Assembly: GCF_002443255.2 (NCBI RefSeq)
Contig: NW_019211454.1
Location: 30,920,061 to 30,984,060 of the forward strand
DNA: 64,000 nucleotides
Direction of reading: 5' to 3'
Source of the DNA: Varroa destructor
Lineage: Eukaryota > Arthropoda > Arachnida > Mesostigmata > Varroidae
In this document: positions 46,579-60,400 of the stretch, piece after piece
Numbering within the stretch: the first letter of the stretch is position 1
How the letters are laid out: each line of letters begins with the position of its first letter
Made by a program: the position numbers and the translations under genes
Notes under the pieces: model-generated
What the model was told of the DNA's origin: nothing
The model's database searches: none
Seen by the model: the letters and a program-made list of their open reading frames with translations, nothing else

Positions 46579-47609
46579 CTACAGTAAAATGAATAATTTA
46601 ACAGGCTGCTTGGCAGAAAAAGCCCAGTGGTTTAGAAGAACGCTGCTGTGTTAAAACGATCGGTTGTCGCCGCCAAGATAAGTTCATATCCGAAAACGAG
46701 TGGCGCATTGTTATATATGATAGGACGTTGTAAAGCTTGCTGACCTGTAAAATGTTTTACATTAAGCATAAACGTCATCGACGTGTGACACTGGGGATAA
46801 GGGCCATGGTGTAACAAAGCCAATAAGAACGTAGGCACCAGTCCGCGCATCGCACAACGGCACGTGTTTCATACAGCAACAGTCAATGGACTACCTAGGT
46901 AGGTCATGTACGGAAAGGCTACAACGCCGCGTCCAGTTTGATGTTTTACTTTTGAAAGAATGCGCTAATGAAAAGTTCTGGCATAACTTGAGAGTGAGAG
47001 GGGAAGGGAAAGAGAGAGGGGGAGAGAGAACTAACAAGACATTAAGCATTTTTTTGAACAAGTTAACGAATGCCATTACTTGTATATATGAAATGTAAGT
47101 TAGACAGCGTCTATCACAGTCGAACACTCAGTCAACTTGCAATAAATAATGATATTCTTTTTACTCAATTTATAATTGACTTATAATTGAAACGGAACCG
47201 GGCAACTTTATCCTTTTTGTGTTCTAAATATACCGAACTACATTTATCTTATGTCTTTGCCGTCCCTCATATATATATTTAAAGCGAATAAGCGAGTAAA
47301 TTGTCAAATCGGATACCTCAGAAGCTACTTAATTAACATTTGAAAAGATTAACTAGAACTGTATGGATGCATATAACAAAAGCTTGAAAAGATATAGGCC
47401 GAGCTTCGTCTCCAAGATAAAAATATACGTAGTTTCACTTCAAGTTCATGATAGAAATTTAGGCAACTTCAATGACTGTTCGATGTACTCGCGGACTGTG
47501 ATTTTCTCAGATATAATGTAAGCCCTTTTGGTGTGTATTATTAGATATTTTGGTAGGCGTCTTTAGTTTTGTCAGTTGTATTTAAACAATGGCTTCATTA
47601 TTGAAGAGG

Positions 47610-47610
<1 letters not shown>

Positions 47611-47667
<57 letters not shown>
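47611..47667. repeat. (TA)28 microsatellite, longest in the window
   Basis: 57 bases of uninterrupted TA. Confidence 0.97.
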
Positions 47668-47670
<3 letters not shown>

Positions 47671-48387
47671 TCGGTGAGAAAAGTGCGATGGAAGCTTGTA
47701 AAAATTTAGCTTGATAAAACCGCACTACCTACGCACTACTTTGAATTCAAGCCCAAATTGATTCAGGTATGTGCAATATTTGGCCTTATTTTCAGTTACT
47801 ACTTAATCACAAATATTGCTATATATATATCCTTTATAAACCTCTGTACCGAAGGTAGCACAAAAGATGTATTAAGGAATATTTTTAGAAACACCAGTTG
47901 CTCAGCCACATGTAAAATGTCCATATTAAAGCGCTAGTAAAACGATAGCACCAACCGACATATTTTACTGTACGACCTAACCTGCTATGCTAACACTGCC
48001 ACAAGTAGCAACGGCAGGAACGGAAGGAGATGAGCTACACAAAGGCGGTCCTTCATTTTTCCGAAGCTAGGTAATCCATAAAGTCCTTTCTGCAAGCAGC
48101 AGCGGTAACAGCCATTCAGTGTGGAGGGCTTTTGCGCAATAGGACCAAACTTGCGGCTAGTCAAAAACGTTTTTTTCTTTCCGAGCTAAATAGATCTTGC
48201 ACGACCGGACATCCATTAAAATCAATTTGTGTACAATATTGACTTGTCAACGTAAAGGACGACGATAAATTTGGCTCCCGTTTACCCATTTGTCGAATTA
48301 GACAAATGGCTTATACCACAAAGATCGTTCTCGAAATTAATTAGAAAATTATACTAATGTTATAGAACAAGCTTCACGTAGATTGAT

Positions 48388-48472
48388 TAGCTATAGCTTA
48401 GTGAGTAATGTGTTTGCCTGCTAATCTTAGGCACACGTTAAGGTCATCTAGTTTCGAACCCGAGCGTAAACA
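48388..48472 (+). other. Degenerate tRNA-like sequence, possibly a SINE head
   Basis: TAGCTTAGTGAG resembles a tRNA A box, TGCCT...AGGCA could form an anticodon stem around TGCTAATC, as in tRNA-Ser(GCT), and AGTTTCGAACCC resembles the B box. The T stem and acceptor stem do not pair and the anticodon loop is nine bases, so this is not a working tRNA gene. A tRNA-derived SINE or pseudogene is possible. Confidence 0.25.
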
Positions 48473-51400
48473 CGCTTTGTTTCGTGCTGGGAGCCAGCCG
48501 TCTGACGGAATGGCTAACGCCGTGTTTTACGCGCGAAACGTAACGCGAGTTGCTATATACTTTATGCATAGTGACTTACACGTGTTGAGGGTAACATTCC
48601 GAAAATTACAAAGAATATGCCTCAATCACATATTCGACGCCGAAAATTTGTACGTGTAAATTAGAAGACTATCTAATAGCGGCATTTTTTTACCTTTTAG
48701 ACATATTTTTCATTGTAGCCTTACTCCTATATACGTTTACTATCGTCTGAAGCTAACAGCCCTAATCTTAATTTTGAGAGACAGAGCGATTTTAACACAA
48801 CGCCTTTGCACAAACAAAAGACGAGCGACATTATAGACAGCCATATTTGCTGATTGAGCCTTTAATGTAGAGACGTGTGTTTTTTTCTGTTGAATAAAAT
48901 GTAGGTTTCCGAGCAAACCAAAATAATACGATTATATCAGTATGACTCATCTGCACGGGATCTTTCCTACTTTTCCATTTGTAGAATACGCTTATCATGG
49001 TAGCTATTCATGCCCGTCGAATGTGCCAAAGCCATTTCGACACGTTTATACTGATATAATTTACATGTAATAGGTATGTTCAGCATTAACGTGCTACGTC
49101 ATATTGTCGGAAACACGATACAAACAAGCCTTTATCTTTAATTTCTATATAATAGCTTTCGGTGCTCAAAACGATTGACTTCAACACCGTATTCATGATA
49201 ACCTTTGCTACACAATATACTCCTACCTTCTCAAACAGTACCATGATCTGGAGGTGTACAGATTTTCAGATTTCCTAAGACTTGATCAGGTAATTACAGA
49301 CTAATGACAAAAAAAAATAACTACAGCTCTTACTTAATATTCTCTGAGAATAAAGAAGAGAAGAAAGTGAGGAGACGTTCAGTATTACCGATGTGTTATG
49401 CGACCCTCTGAATCTTACAATGCGGAACTTGTCATAGCAGAACGATTAGATTCTAGAACCTGATTCTTCCTCAAACCGGTAAGGACCTCAAGTTATATAA
49501 TCTGTCTACGGTTTCTAAAGCGCATAAAATAACAACATTTTTAAGTTTGATTACTTCAATCAGTGGAATAGGTGGGCTTCAGATTGCAACCTTGGCATGA
49601 TTAATGAATCTATGCATGGTTCTTACCCTCGCAGCTTAGTTACAGTTCCCAGGAGATCTTGCAAAAATGATCTTACTCGAAAGTGTTTCTTTTTTTTTTT
49701 CAATTACAGCTCGGACTACTTAGCACAATCAATCAAAACGCTCTTTCTTTCTTTGTTTCAATTAATCTCCCTTAAGCCTTTATATAACATTTTAAACAAC
49801 AGACAATTTTGGCGAACATTTGCGCAGCAAAAGTAACGAGACATTCATTCTTATGTACATATATTATAACTAACGTAACTGAATACGTAGTTGAAGTTTC
49901 GGAGCATACAACCGGGCAAAGATCTGAGAGTAACCATCGAAACTGGCGTTTGAGCTGATTGTATTATCTAAAAGATAAAAAAATTTTAATGCGTCCGTCA
50001 GAGACAGTTCAGCTGAAATGAAACGCCAACGGGGGGCAAAAGAAGAAGAAGAAGAAGACAGCCCTCGGGCTAAATTGTCTTAAACTCATTTACAGAATGG
50101 TTTAATATTTCGCTATATATTTATACGTATATTACGTATAATGATCAACGAATATGTTAGTTGAATCTGAATAACGTTTCGTTACGAAATTTTCTCTATC
50201 TTTTTTTTATTTTATCTAACGTTATTGTACGCTCTTGGCTTATCATATTGGTATTTTAAAAAATCCTCTATTCTGATTGTTAAATTAGATAAAATTCTGA
50301 TTGTTTTGTGATTCCGGAAACGCTTAGCTGAAATGCATAGGGTCATCTACTTTATCCTTGAAGGTTCGAAGTGCCATTGTTTAGATCGCAATTATAGCGC
50401 GGCCGTCAGCTTGTAACAATTAGAATGAGTGTCACTGCCAAATGAAACTGTTGTGAGAGTAGAAGCCTCATTCGTCACTTAGAATTTCAGGCTCCGAGGG
50501 CCGTATTTGAAGGCAATCGTTGTCTCTTCTGAATGGCGTTAAGTTGATTGATCTTTATTGGTTCATACGTATGTATCGTCTGCATGAAATACCGTTTTTG
50601 CATCCATCATTTTTTTTTAGCAATTATTCAGCTGGCATTTAGGCCTTATATAACGGATTAGGAGCTAGAAGTTAGCATATAGTAACTTATCAACATGTAG
50701 ATTTATCTGAAACGCTAACAAGTCGCAATATACATTGTACATCGGGACTTGAAAGTTGCCGATTTCCACTATCCAGGTTACAGGCATTGAAGAGAAACTC
50801 CGTAGCCTCAAAAGACGACCTTCTGCGATAGTCTCATTGAACTACATTTGTCGAAACCCATTAAGTAACCTTAATCGAACAGATTAAGACAATCCTTTGA
50901 TCTAGATAAGATTCTAACGTAGAATCAGTCATTGGATTCAAGACCCCTTTAATCAAGAAGCGTTGTTTGTACCCCAAGCTGTACTTGACATATTTGTGAA
51001 CTGATTTTATCATGTTAAAAGCCAAAAACTGCTGGCTTACGAACTTCTAAGCAGGACTTTACCTAATGAATATCAGGAAGAGCGGAATAATTCAACTAGC
51101 GAGCGAAGCAGGAATAAGCACAGATGGCTAAGCTCACGAAACTGAAGGTGTTTACGTCAACTCTCAAACCGAGGCCATCTCTCGTGCTATTAAATTTGTC
51201 AACTAAACACGTTACCACTGTGCTATCACGGGGACATTACATTTGCCATAGTCGCAATTATTGACTTGTCCGTATCAATTATCAGTAAATTTCAGAGAAC
51301 ATCCGGTTAGGGAGTACTATATTAAGTTTGTATTGTATGAGCCTAAACGTAAAGTTCCATACTAGTATGAGTGAGAGCGCGAACGTTAGCCTGATTAAGC

Positions 51401-54400
51401 GTACGTTTGGCGGAAATTCAACGCAAACGGAACTGCTAGAAACATTCGGTCCTAATTCTAGGGCTGAACTAATTTCAGACGGTAGCTGTACCACTTTGAC
51501 GACGTGTTCTATAAACAATGCCGAACATGTAATTAAAAACTTCAATTTGTTAAATTAACGACTTCGGGTTTATTAAGTAAGTGGTAGGGAGCGATAGTTG
51601 CATTATTCACACTGAGGTAACATGACTATCGGTGTACTCAATTTTAGTCTATCCAAAGAGGCAGTGAGAGCTTGAATAGAACTTCTTTAAAAACTTACTG
51701 ACTCCTTCCATTCTAACTTGTTTGTTTGAAATTATATTAGTTTTTATTTTCTCCCGGAAGTGATAACGGCTCCAATAATACTCTTAGTTAGTATCCCTCT
51801 GCAACGTTTAATCTTAACGCTAGGGAAACTAACATTCTGCATTACAGATAGTACATCAATTGAAAATTTTCAAGCCTAACATAAACGTGCCTGAGTCAAT
51901 GGATGGCAATGGCGCTTCGTCGTCACCTTAAATGGGCAACAAAGATAAGTACGACTTGAAACTGGAACGGGCAACATCGAACTGCTGAATCCGATCGACA
52001 AAAAAAAAGTTAAAATTTACAAATAGAAGTACTGCCATAATATGTATGAGGAAAAGCTTTACGTCTTACCTAGTCTAAATGCATTGAATATAGACCGTGT
52101 TCATTCGCGCACCTATTGATGGAGGTCCCTAACAAAAGGATCGATGCCAAAAGCTTTTCAATGCGTGCAAGAAATATATATACATGGTGTCTTAAGATGA
52201 TGATTTTGTAATACGTTTCGTATCTGAACAATTTGACATCCTTTTATTCCTACAACTTTCGCAACTCACGGAATTTTTTTTACCTTGGTTGCGTTCTATA
52301 TAGAGGAACATGTTCGTCCAGAAATTTACTAAAATTGTATATAGTCTGTTAAGAAAACTCGTTCAGGTAGGACTCGAATGTGTAAAATTACAAATGGACT
52401 ATAACGATTATTTTTCAAAAAAAAGTTTTTTTTTTGCGCCAATATCTATGGATCGGCTACCAAATACCCCAAACCTGAATATTTAATTAGGATATAGAGG
52501 TGAGGACCACACAAGAGACCTATGCTTTCTTTAAGGCCATCGGTTTGGTTCAACTCAATGTTCTTTAGCTCGCTTCCATCATCAATTATTTGTCCTTAGA
52601 TGAGCCGTTCGAAAGCCGGTACGCTGCTAAATCGCAAATAAAAATGGTACTACATATAAAATCCAATCGGTCACTGTGCTGAGTGTGATTATTGTTAAAT
52701 ATTTGTATAATGTTTATGATTTGTCGTCCAATTGAGCGAATTGTTTTGCTAAAACAGCTGAAGTGCGCTCAGCTGACCGAAAACGGCCGAGTATATATGA
52801 CTGTAGTTCGTTTTCGGAAGCGAATAATACTCGATAGGCATGCTTAATTTGATTACTATAACGTCCCAATCTTAAGTAGCTTCTGTTATATCAGACACGT
52901 AAAAAAACGTTTAAGTAAAGTGAATGAGGATGGACAGAACACAATTAAACTAAGTCAAGGACAAACCTGATTAGAGTATGAGGCTCCGTCGGAACCGTTC
53001 GTCTACTTATGAAAATAGACATTTCCAACAATAATAGTTTTCGAAGCTCAATGACACCATTGCCTCTGTGAAAATGCCTCTGTCCTTGGAAGAACAGCAT
53101 CTTGTAACAAACTGGAATAGTCTGTCCGAAACATGCGTCAATTAATTTCCAAGAATTTGTTTAAGTGAGTATATTCTTCATCCATCAGCGTCAGCCAAAG
53201 GGAAGCATGATCATAGACACCGGACAATGCCTTCTTCGTCGTAGGCAAGCGAAAAAGCGGCCTCGTCAAAGCCTGAGTTCGTCGAACTAGTACCAAGGAC
53301 ACGGACAACAAAGAGGCGCGGTTGGGATACAAGGGGCGACACATAAAGCGTTTACGTGGTGCTTAGGTCTAGTCGTTTCTTGGACGTTGGTTATTATAAT
53401 TCAATGCGTCAGTGTAAGGCTTAGCAATTGATCTTTTTCAGTCATGAGTGCAACGATCGTTGTACTATAACTACACCATCAAACGTATGGAAATGAAATT
53501 GACGATAGCTTCAGAAGATAGTATTGGTTACGGTGGTTCACCAGGCCCTTATGTGAACCCCATCGTAATAGATCATACTGACTAGACTTCTCGTTGTGCC
53601 TGGCACTTTGGTAAGTAAACCCTGGATAACACAACCTTGGGCCTTGGTTTCTCTGACGTTAATTAATAAAATGAAAAAAATCCAAAGCCCAATTCAAACC
53701 TCCTGATGTGCTTATATTAATTGCTATGAAGTTTTTTTTGGATAAGTGTTGATTTCAAATATATATTCAGCTATAAGTAGTCTATATATGCGAGCGTGCA
53801 TTGTTGCAAGAATAAAAGTTCACTAATAATAATACGTCTGTCAGTTTATTCTTCTCTTAAGGTATTCTTCGTTGTATGTTCTACATCAAATCTATAAATA
53901 TCAGTTGCTATTACCCATCAATTTTGCTTCGTAAAGTTCGATTTTAATTCATATTTCCTATGCGGAATGGAATAGCTTTTCTATATCCCCATTTTTCATC
54001 TGCCAAGCGCACCATCAGCTTCTGCGTCCTGTTTTAAACTTTATATTCGAATTGACGACTATGTAACTTTTAGGAATATAGTCCCCTTTTATAATGTTTT
54101 AGACCAGATTTTTTCAAATGATATATCTTTAACAAAGGTTCAGTAGCTTTTGACTTATTTACTAAGTTATGATCTTGCGATGAGCAATATATCATGTTGT
54201 ATTTGTTCTCACCGTTATTTCAATTTTGGTGTCGATCTTCCTGCTCGTATCGCTAAAACATGTTTTATCAAACTGAGGCGTTCGGTGAAAGTTTCCAAAT
54301 ATATTTGATCAGTAAGTAGAGGACATTTGATCTAATCAAGCAGTCTTTTGAGATAAAAATATTCTGTAATTAAAGCTTTGCAGATTAATTTTTTTTGAGT

Positions 54401-55685
54401 AGTTAATATTTCGAGATCGTAGCTTTTATCAGATTTTTTAGCAAATAATATATGTAGTCATATGTATTCGTATAAAATTGCTTGACAGGTACTGAATTCA
54501 AATAAGAGCGATATTGCGTTTTATACTTTTACTTTTTCCTAAATTTGTCTGGTAGAGCGGGCCGGCATGTTGTCCATTTCAACAAACACCCATATAGATT
54601 GGGTACAAATTACACGATAAAAGTTTATCTGCTCTTCTAAGACTCCCTAACGAATACGATTTGACATGACTTAACTGTATTTTAGAACTGTGGGCCCGTT
54701 TCCCTAAAAGCTTTTGTCTGCCATGTCTTTTCGGTGAATTTCATTTATATAAAGCCAGAATCTCAAATAGATGAACTAACCTTTAGAGAAATCTGAAGGA
54801 TTGAAAAGATGTACTGTTGAGACGTTTGCCTCTTTGTTGACGTATTAGATGGTTCATTGTCAGTAAGTGCTTGGTAGCCTATCCATAGCGGGTACTTAAA
54901 AAAGAGCGCGTAGAGGAAAGTATAGCGTGTTGCTATGTTCGCTGTGTTTTTTTCTAAAAATATAAAATGTTTATGTTTGTTGATGTTATGAACGGGTGAA
55001 TGTTCCTCTAGCTACTAAATTCTGGGTTAGTTTAGGTTATTAGAATAGGATCGTTCCTTCATGCTCTGATAAACCATTTGACATATTTTACTTTCAGACA
55101 ATTCAGCGGGTTCGCTGTGAGTTGCAACGACCAACCGCCGAACCAAAGCCGAAGTCAACCCTTAATTGACCTTGCACACGGAGAGGCTCCGCTATAGTTT
55201 ACTTATTTGCAGAACCATCAGATAGTTGTTCTTTTTTGGCGGGAATTCAACGTTGATTAGCATCTTTCGCTTCGGATAGATCCGGCCGGCTCGGAAATTG
55301 GGTACCACGTTAGATAGCGAAACTAACATGTTCTCATACTCAACGTAAACTTACAACTAGTTAGTTACATATGCGTATGTACGGCACAACAATATCTGAA
55401 AGTTGGGCTGAGGCGCGAAACCTATGGATACAACTCATATATACATACAACCTATTTAACTGGTTAGTCGAATACATTGATCGAATGAGCTTTTGTTGAA
55501 TAACCCGCACCTTCATCTCACAAAGAAAAACTGGCCGAACTTAGCTCTCTCCATCTTGGTATTTAGCACATAAGGTTAACTTACGTCGAAGGTTACGGTT
55601 GACGTAAATTATTCACAAAAATGGTCGTGAAGACAACAACGACCGCTCCATGATGTAGAAAACGCTTCATAAAAGAGATTCGTGT

Positions 55686-55719
55686 AAAACCCAAATAGGA
55701 TATTTCCTATTTGGGTTTT
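55686..55719. repeat. Perfect hairpin, 15-bp arms, 4-nt loop
   Basis: 55686-55700 and 55705-55719 are exact reverse complements around TATT. Confidence 0.95.
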
Positions 55720-56340
55720 CCACCAATCTCCTGGCGGTGATATCCGGGTCAGTCCCATGCCTTTCGATGGAAATCATTCGTTTTTAATTTGTATTTTTTC
55801 TCCGATTTTATATATCTAGAGTAAGATCACTATTCTTATTAAATTCACTATTCGTTTCTATTGTCATGTACCTCTCACTTCCACACGATCAGGTGATGAC
55901 CACGTAGGGCCTATTTGTTATCGGCCAGCGTTTTCAGTTTTTTAAGTCAAAGACAACACATGGGAATTCAGTAATCGCGTAGCAGGATCCAGTAATGCGC
56001 TAATGCACACTACGTTTTCTCACGGACAATTGCTTCAAACATAAACTATGGAAGTTTTTGGGTAGAATCGACCGTCAGACCAAATGTAACCCAGAAAGGC
56101 AAAGGTTCATCTGTCATCGGTCGTCCATAATAAAATCCCTTTCATGATGGGTGGCCAGATGATGTCAGCCTCTATATCTACTGTACTAGGTTCTGGTTGA
56201 TCTATTCGTATATTTATTATATCTATATTGTTAGAACATCTCACATATATTTACCGTTAAAAAAAAAGGCCAAATTGGGACGCCTTATAATAATTAAGTA
56301 ATAACGTCATGACACATAGGACTATGCAGGTCTTACACTT

Positions 56341-56366
56341 TATATATATATATATATATATATATA
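56341..56366. repeat. (TA)13 microsatellite
   Basis: Uninterrupted TA run. A shorter (AT)8 lies at 56880-56896. Confidence 0.95.
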
Positions 56367-56946
56367 GTTGTCATACAAACAGCCAGGCAAGCTCTGCAGT
56401 TCACGATCGAAATTACTTTGTGTTAAACCTAAGGCTTTGTCCTCCAGTGGTTGCATTATGTTAACTGGGATTGTGTAAAACAGATGCAATTTCGTATTTA
56501 TTAGAGCGTGTCTGGAACCTTTTGTTTGCAAGGGAGCCAGCAGTACAAACAGTATTATTATACAGTAGTACTATTCACAATATTTCAGCCAAAAATTCGT
56601 GACCCGAATCTGGCATCATAAGCCACGTACGCATAACAACTGCAGGTGTAAAGCGGGCTGAAGCGGTTACCTTTAAACGACTTGCGTATAGGTATAAGCG
56701 GCAAAAAAAATCTTATTAATATTTGCTGGCGGTTTTCTGCTTGTAATTGTCTAGTTGATATAGGCACAAGTTTATTGTGCTCTGCTTGTTACACCTGAAA
56801 AAAATTCTAGCCTTACCTTGACGTATTCAGTGTTTATTTATAACTCAAATATAATTTGGATTTTTATCTATCTTGACCCTATATATATATATATATTGAG
56901 TCCTAGTTTTTATGTTTTCTATTTCCTTTCTTTGTCTCTTCTGTAG

Positions 56947-57040
56947 TGTTTCTGTGTCGCTGTTATTTTGAGCTACCCCGTATGTTACTTAGAGTTTACC
57001 TGTTTTGTCCGTAGTCATTATAGATGCATTCGTAGGATTC
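56947..57040 (+). CDS. Candidate internal exon, unknown gene (first of a pair)
   Basis: It follows the most pyrimidine-rich acceptor in the window (about 30 bases of C/T ending CTGTAG at 56946). Only frame 0 is open across the exon to GTAAGA at 57041, giving 31 codons plus one base (phase 0 to phase 1). The peptide is hydrophobic and cysteine-rich, then basic (CFCVAVILSYPVCYLEF, RCIRRI). No family recognised. The next compatible acceptor is at 57285. Confidence 0.3.
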
Positions 57041-57284
57041 GTAAGATCTTTAAGAAGCGTGCACTAAGACCTATCCTTACATAAAACCTAATCAGAGCGT
57101 GTGTTTTCAACGACCCAAAGCCCTATACGTTGCGCTTTTCGGAGCGCAGATCTGTAAAGAGAAAATGTCTGTGGGATCTAGAAAGTCACGCAACTCCTGT
57201 AGGTATCTCCTGCCATTCGAACAGTTTTTGCTTAAATTTTAGCTAACTTTACGTATACTTGAAAGTCATCAATTAATTTGCCAG

Positions 57285-57437
57285 ACAATTCAAAAGTAAG
57301 CTATATAAGTTGTTTTCATTTTTCGGTGCAGGTTACAGTAGGCACGAAATCGCTCCTTCAAATGCAAAGTAAGAAGGATGAAGAAACATATCAGGTTAGA
57401 CAATTACCTAGAGAAACGGCCTGGCGCCCAGCGGAGA
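57285..57437 (+). CDS. Candidate internal exon, unknown gene (second of a pair)
   Basis: AATTTGCCAG ends at 57284; in phase 1, matching the donor at 57041, the frame is open for 50 codons plus one base to GTAAGT at 57438. The second half is polar and coding-like (QMQSKKDEETYQVRQLPRE). An inner acceptor-like GGTGCAG at about 57331 could start the exon later in frame. No domain is recognised. Downstream acceptors near 58064 and 58274 would end the protein within a few codons. Confidence 0.3.
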
Positions 57438-60400
57438 GTAAGTTGGCCAGATACCACTGTTTCGGCCTATTTAAACGAGCGCATATTTTCAGCATTTGTT
57501 GTTATTTAGTTTGCACTGATACACGCTGACGTTGGCTTTGTGCCAAAGTTAAATTACTGCTACCCTTACGACTAATGGCGCTGGCTCGTAAGTTCAAAGC
57601 GGCTCGTAAGCACAGACCTGGCGGCGTTTTCCTTACAATATTCCGACCTCCCTATCCCACATGTAGCATCGATTGTTATTTGTAATTGTACTAGTTCTGT
57701 AACATTTTTTTGTGTAAGGTTAAGCTATAGAGGCGATGCAAATGATAGGCTGGCCCTCCATGTGAAGAGGAAGCGAATATCAGGGATATATACAGAAATA
57801 GGCGATGGAGTAGAGTCTTTTCTGATGGATTTTATCGAAAATGTTTGTAGTGATTGCTTTAACTAGGACAGATCCCTAAATCACTTGAGTTCAGCATGCT
57901 TTCTAGAAATTGTGTCATGTTGAAAAGCCAGCATGGCTTTCCGTATCAGTAGCTACTTCAGGCAAAAAAAACTATATTATTGGAAACAACTATTACTGCT
58001 TACAATCGTGTATAAATTCGGTGTATATAGGCGTATCCAATATCCTATCTAATAAATTTTACAGACCGATTTCAGATTGCCTAAAGATGCCTTGTGCATA
58101 AAGGCGATGATTATCTAATAATCTACTTTCTGTTTAGGATATTCTTGTCATATATTAGTTCGCATTTTGTCATGCAATGAAAGTAATTTTTTATCTTCTG
58201 TCAAAAACATTTAAAGCTCCACGAATTCAAGAACCTTGTTGTGCTGTTAACTGCCATAATTTCTCTTTTTTAGAAATTGATATATACAAATATTGATCTT
58301 TGAGCGGTTGCCTAATGTCTATGGCATTTTACACGAGCAACTTTTGTACTTCTATCGATCGCTTTGACCATCGCATCTTCATCAAACTCTCGCGGCAGTG
58401 TTGTCTGTTACAAATTTCCAATGTAAGATTGAGCAAAGCTCCCCTTTTGTTGGCCGCTATGCTGCCCCACTGTCGTCTTAAAGGCTATCCCCGTGGGACG
58501 CTTCAGTATGATGTCCACTAGTTTTAAACTGTGCAGTCCGTAGGCTTGCATCCTTTTGTGGTGCTATTCTTAGGGGACAGTCAGTACGTAACGAAGCTAG
58601 AGCATGAGGGGGTAGACACACGAGCCGCATGCATCCTGCTCCAACAGAGTAGGTAAGTGGACTTACATGTGATACTCAGACGGCTACCCAGCTGCCCATA
58701 CTGTCAGGGAGTTGTTCCCCTACGTCGTTTGCGGAAGCTGACAAAAGACCCAAAGCAGGGACCGAATGCGGTATGGCAATGTCCCTGAGGGTGACTGGAC
58801 ATGCGACTAAGTCGTTGCAAAAACGGTTGTAACTTGGACGCAGTAGAAGTAGTAAGGCCAGCAAGCTAGCACGTGAAAAGCAGTTCCGATTACGACCTGC
58901 ACCTTTCTTATTATGTGTTTTTGCAGAAACTTAGTCTCACCTGAAGGACGATACGACCTTAAAAGAGCAACAAGAACAAACATGATTTCACGCTTGCAAA
59001 TCTTATTGAATTTTATGCAAATATGATATGAGCAACACACGTTCACAACAACAGCCCCAAGAGAAATTAGTTACTGGCAAAAGCAGATACTTGATATGTT
59101 AGCCTGTGAATTTGACAATATCAGTATGTGTAGTGTTTGATTTATTATCATAATACACAAACAACAATCTGCCGTCTGAAAGAGACTCAAACAGCGCAAG
59201 GTTAACGGAACGCTTTCACCGGACACTGATCTATTGCATTCTATATCTTTTAGCAATAAGGAATTAAACAGTGTGTATTAGTTTTTCATCGCTTCCAATC
59301 TTACTAGTAATAGACAAAATGTTGAAGCGTTAAACTGAATTATAAACTCTAGGGAAACATGGCGCAGATTTCTTCATAGAACGTAGATCAATACAGCTGT
59401 CTGCAATCAGCAAGAACACAGTTCAGCTTTCCCCAGCGTACTCTGCCGAGTAAATGAGTTGAAGATGGACGGGAGTGGCGGCCAGCTGTAGCAGCGCCAG
59501 GTAGAGAGAAGCAAACTTTTCCACTTTTTTCACCACCTATTTTTCTAGCAGACCGCAAACTGCTGGATGAGTTTACTTCAATCCATCGGAGCAAAGAGCG
59601 GCTCCTTATTTAGGGCTAACGCGGCAGCTGTGTGAGGCAACGCGAAACTCCAAGTGGCGGGTTTCTAGAGTATACTAAGAATATAACATTTTGGCAGCAA
59701 CATTTTTTCACCCCCTTTTTTTTTGTCACCCTTTCAAGTCTTCTATTCCTCAGTCACAGATTCAATTCAGGCTACGAGACATTCCGTGCCCCTATACAGG
59801 GCATGCTTAAAAACAGTGATGGAAAGAGCGGAATCAAGGTCATGCTCTTACTGAACTAGAAAGCATGGGGGGGGCAGCGGAAATGAAGAGAGCGATGGAC
59901 AGGTCCATACAGGGACCACAAACTTAGGGCAGGGGAACACTGAAGCAAACTAGATAGAGTTTGGTTTATAGCAGGAAGCAAACAGCGACTATGTCCATGT
60001 GATTATCATCGAAAGCGAAAAGGAGCAAGATTACAAAAATTTTATGTCGTCCAGTGGATCTAGAAAGTGCGATGAGGGCATTGTATAGGTTTACTCATCC
60101 TGAACAGACTTCTAGGGCAAGCGCCATAACAGCTATAATTGGGTTAAAGCATGAAAGACAATGCAGGATAATATAAGTATCCTTAAAAAGGCAACAGGAG
60201 AGCATTAAAAGAACAGCTAGGAAAAGACCTACACCGGAGTGAAGCACTGCCCAAATAGAAGGAACAGTTGTAGGCTAAGGTAAAAAGTTGCGTTTTATTG
60301 AAAAAGACCTACGCAACAGATTCACTGGATTACAACGCGAAGAGAAGATGAAGAAAGAGGAAGGAACATTTATTAGCCAACAAAAAAGTATAGATACTCA

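Larger units (their letters stand above)
46579..56946. other. Long stretch without supported gene
   Basis: AT-rich DNA with (TA)n at 47611-47667 and 56341-56366, (GAA)n at 50040-50058, a 9-bp-arm hairpin at 48286-48309, the tRNA-like fossil near 48390 and the hairpin at 55686-55719. ORFs here overlap on both strands and lack coding character. Confidence 0.5.

Noticed and set aside
53280..53400. Minus-strand frame with CxxxC and CxC
   Set aside because: Only six residues separate the motifs and an adjacent Cys breaks the pattern; overlapping frames are equally open.
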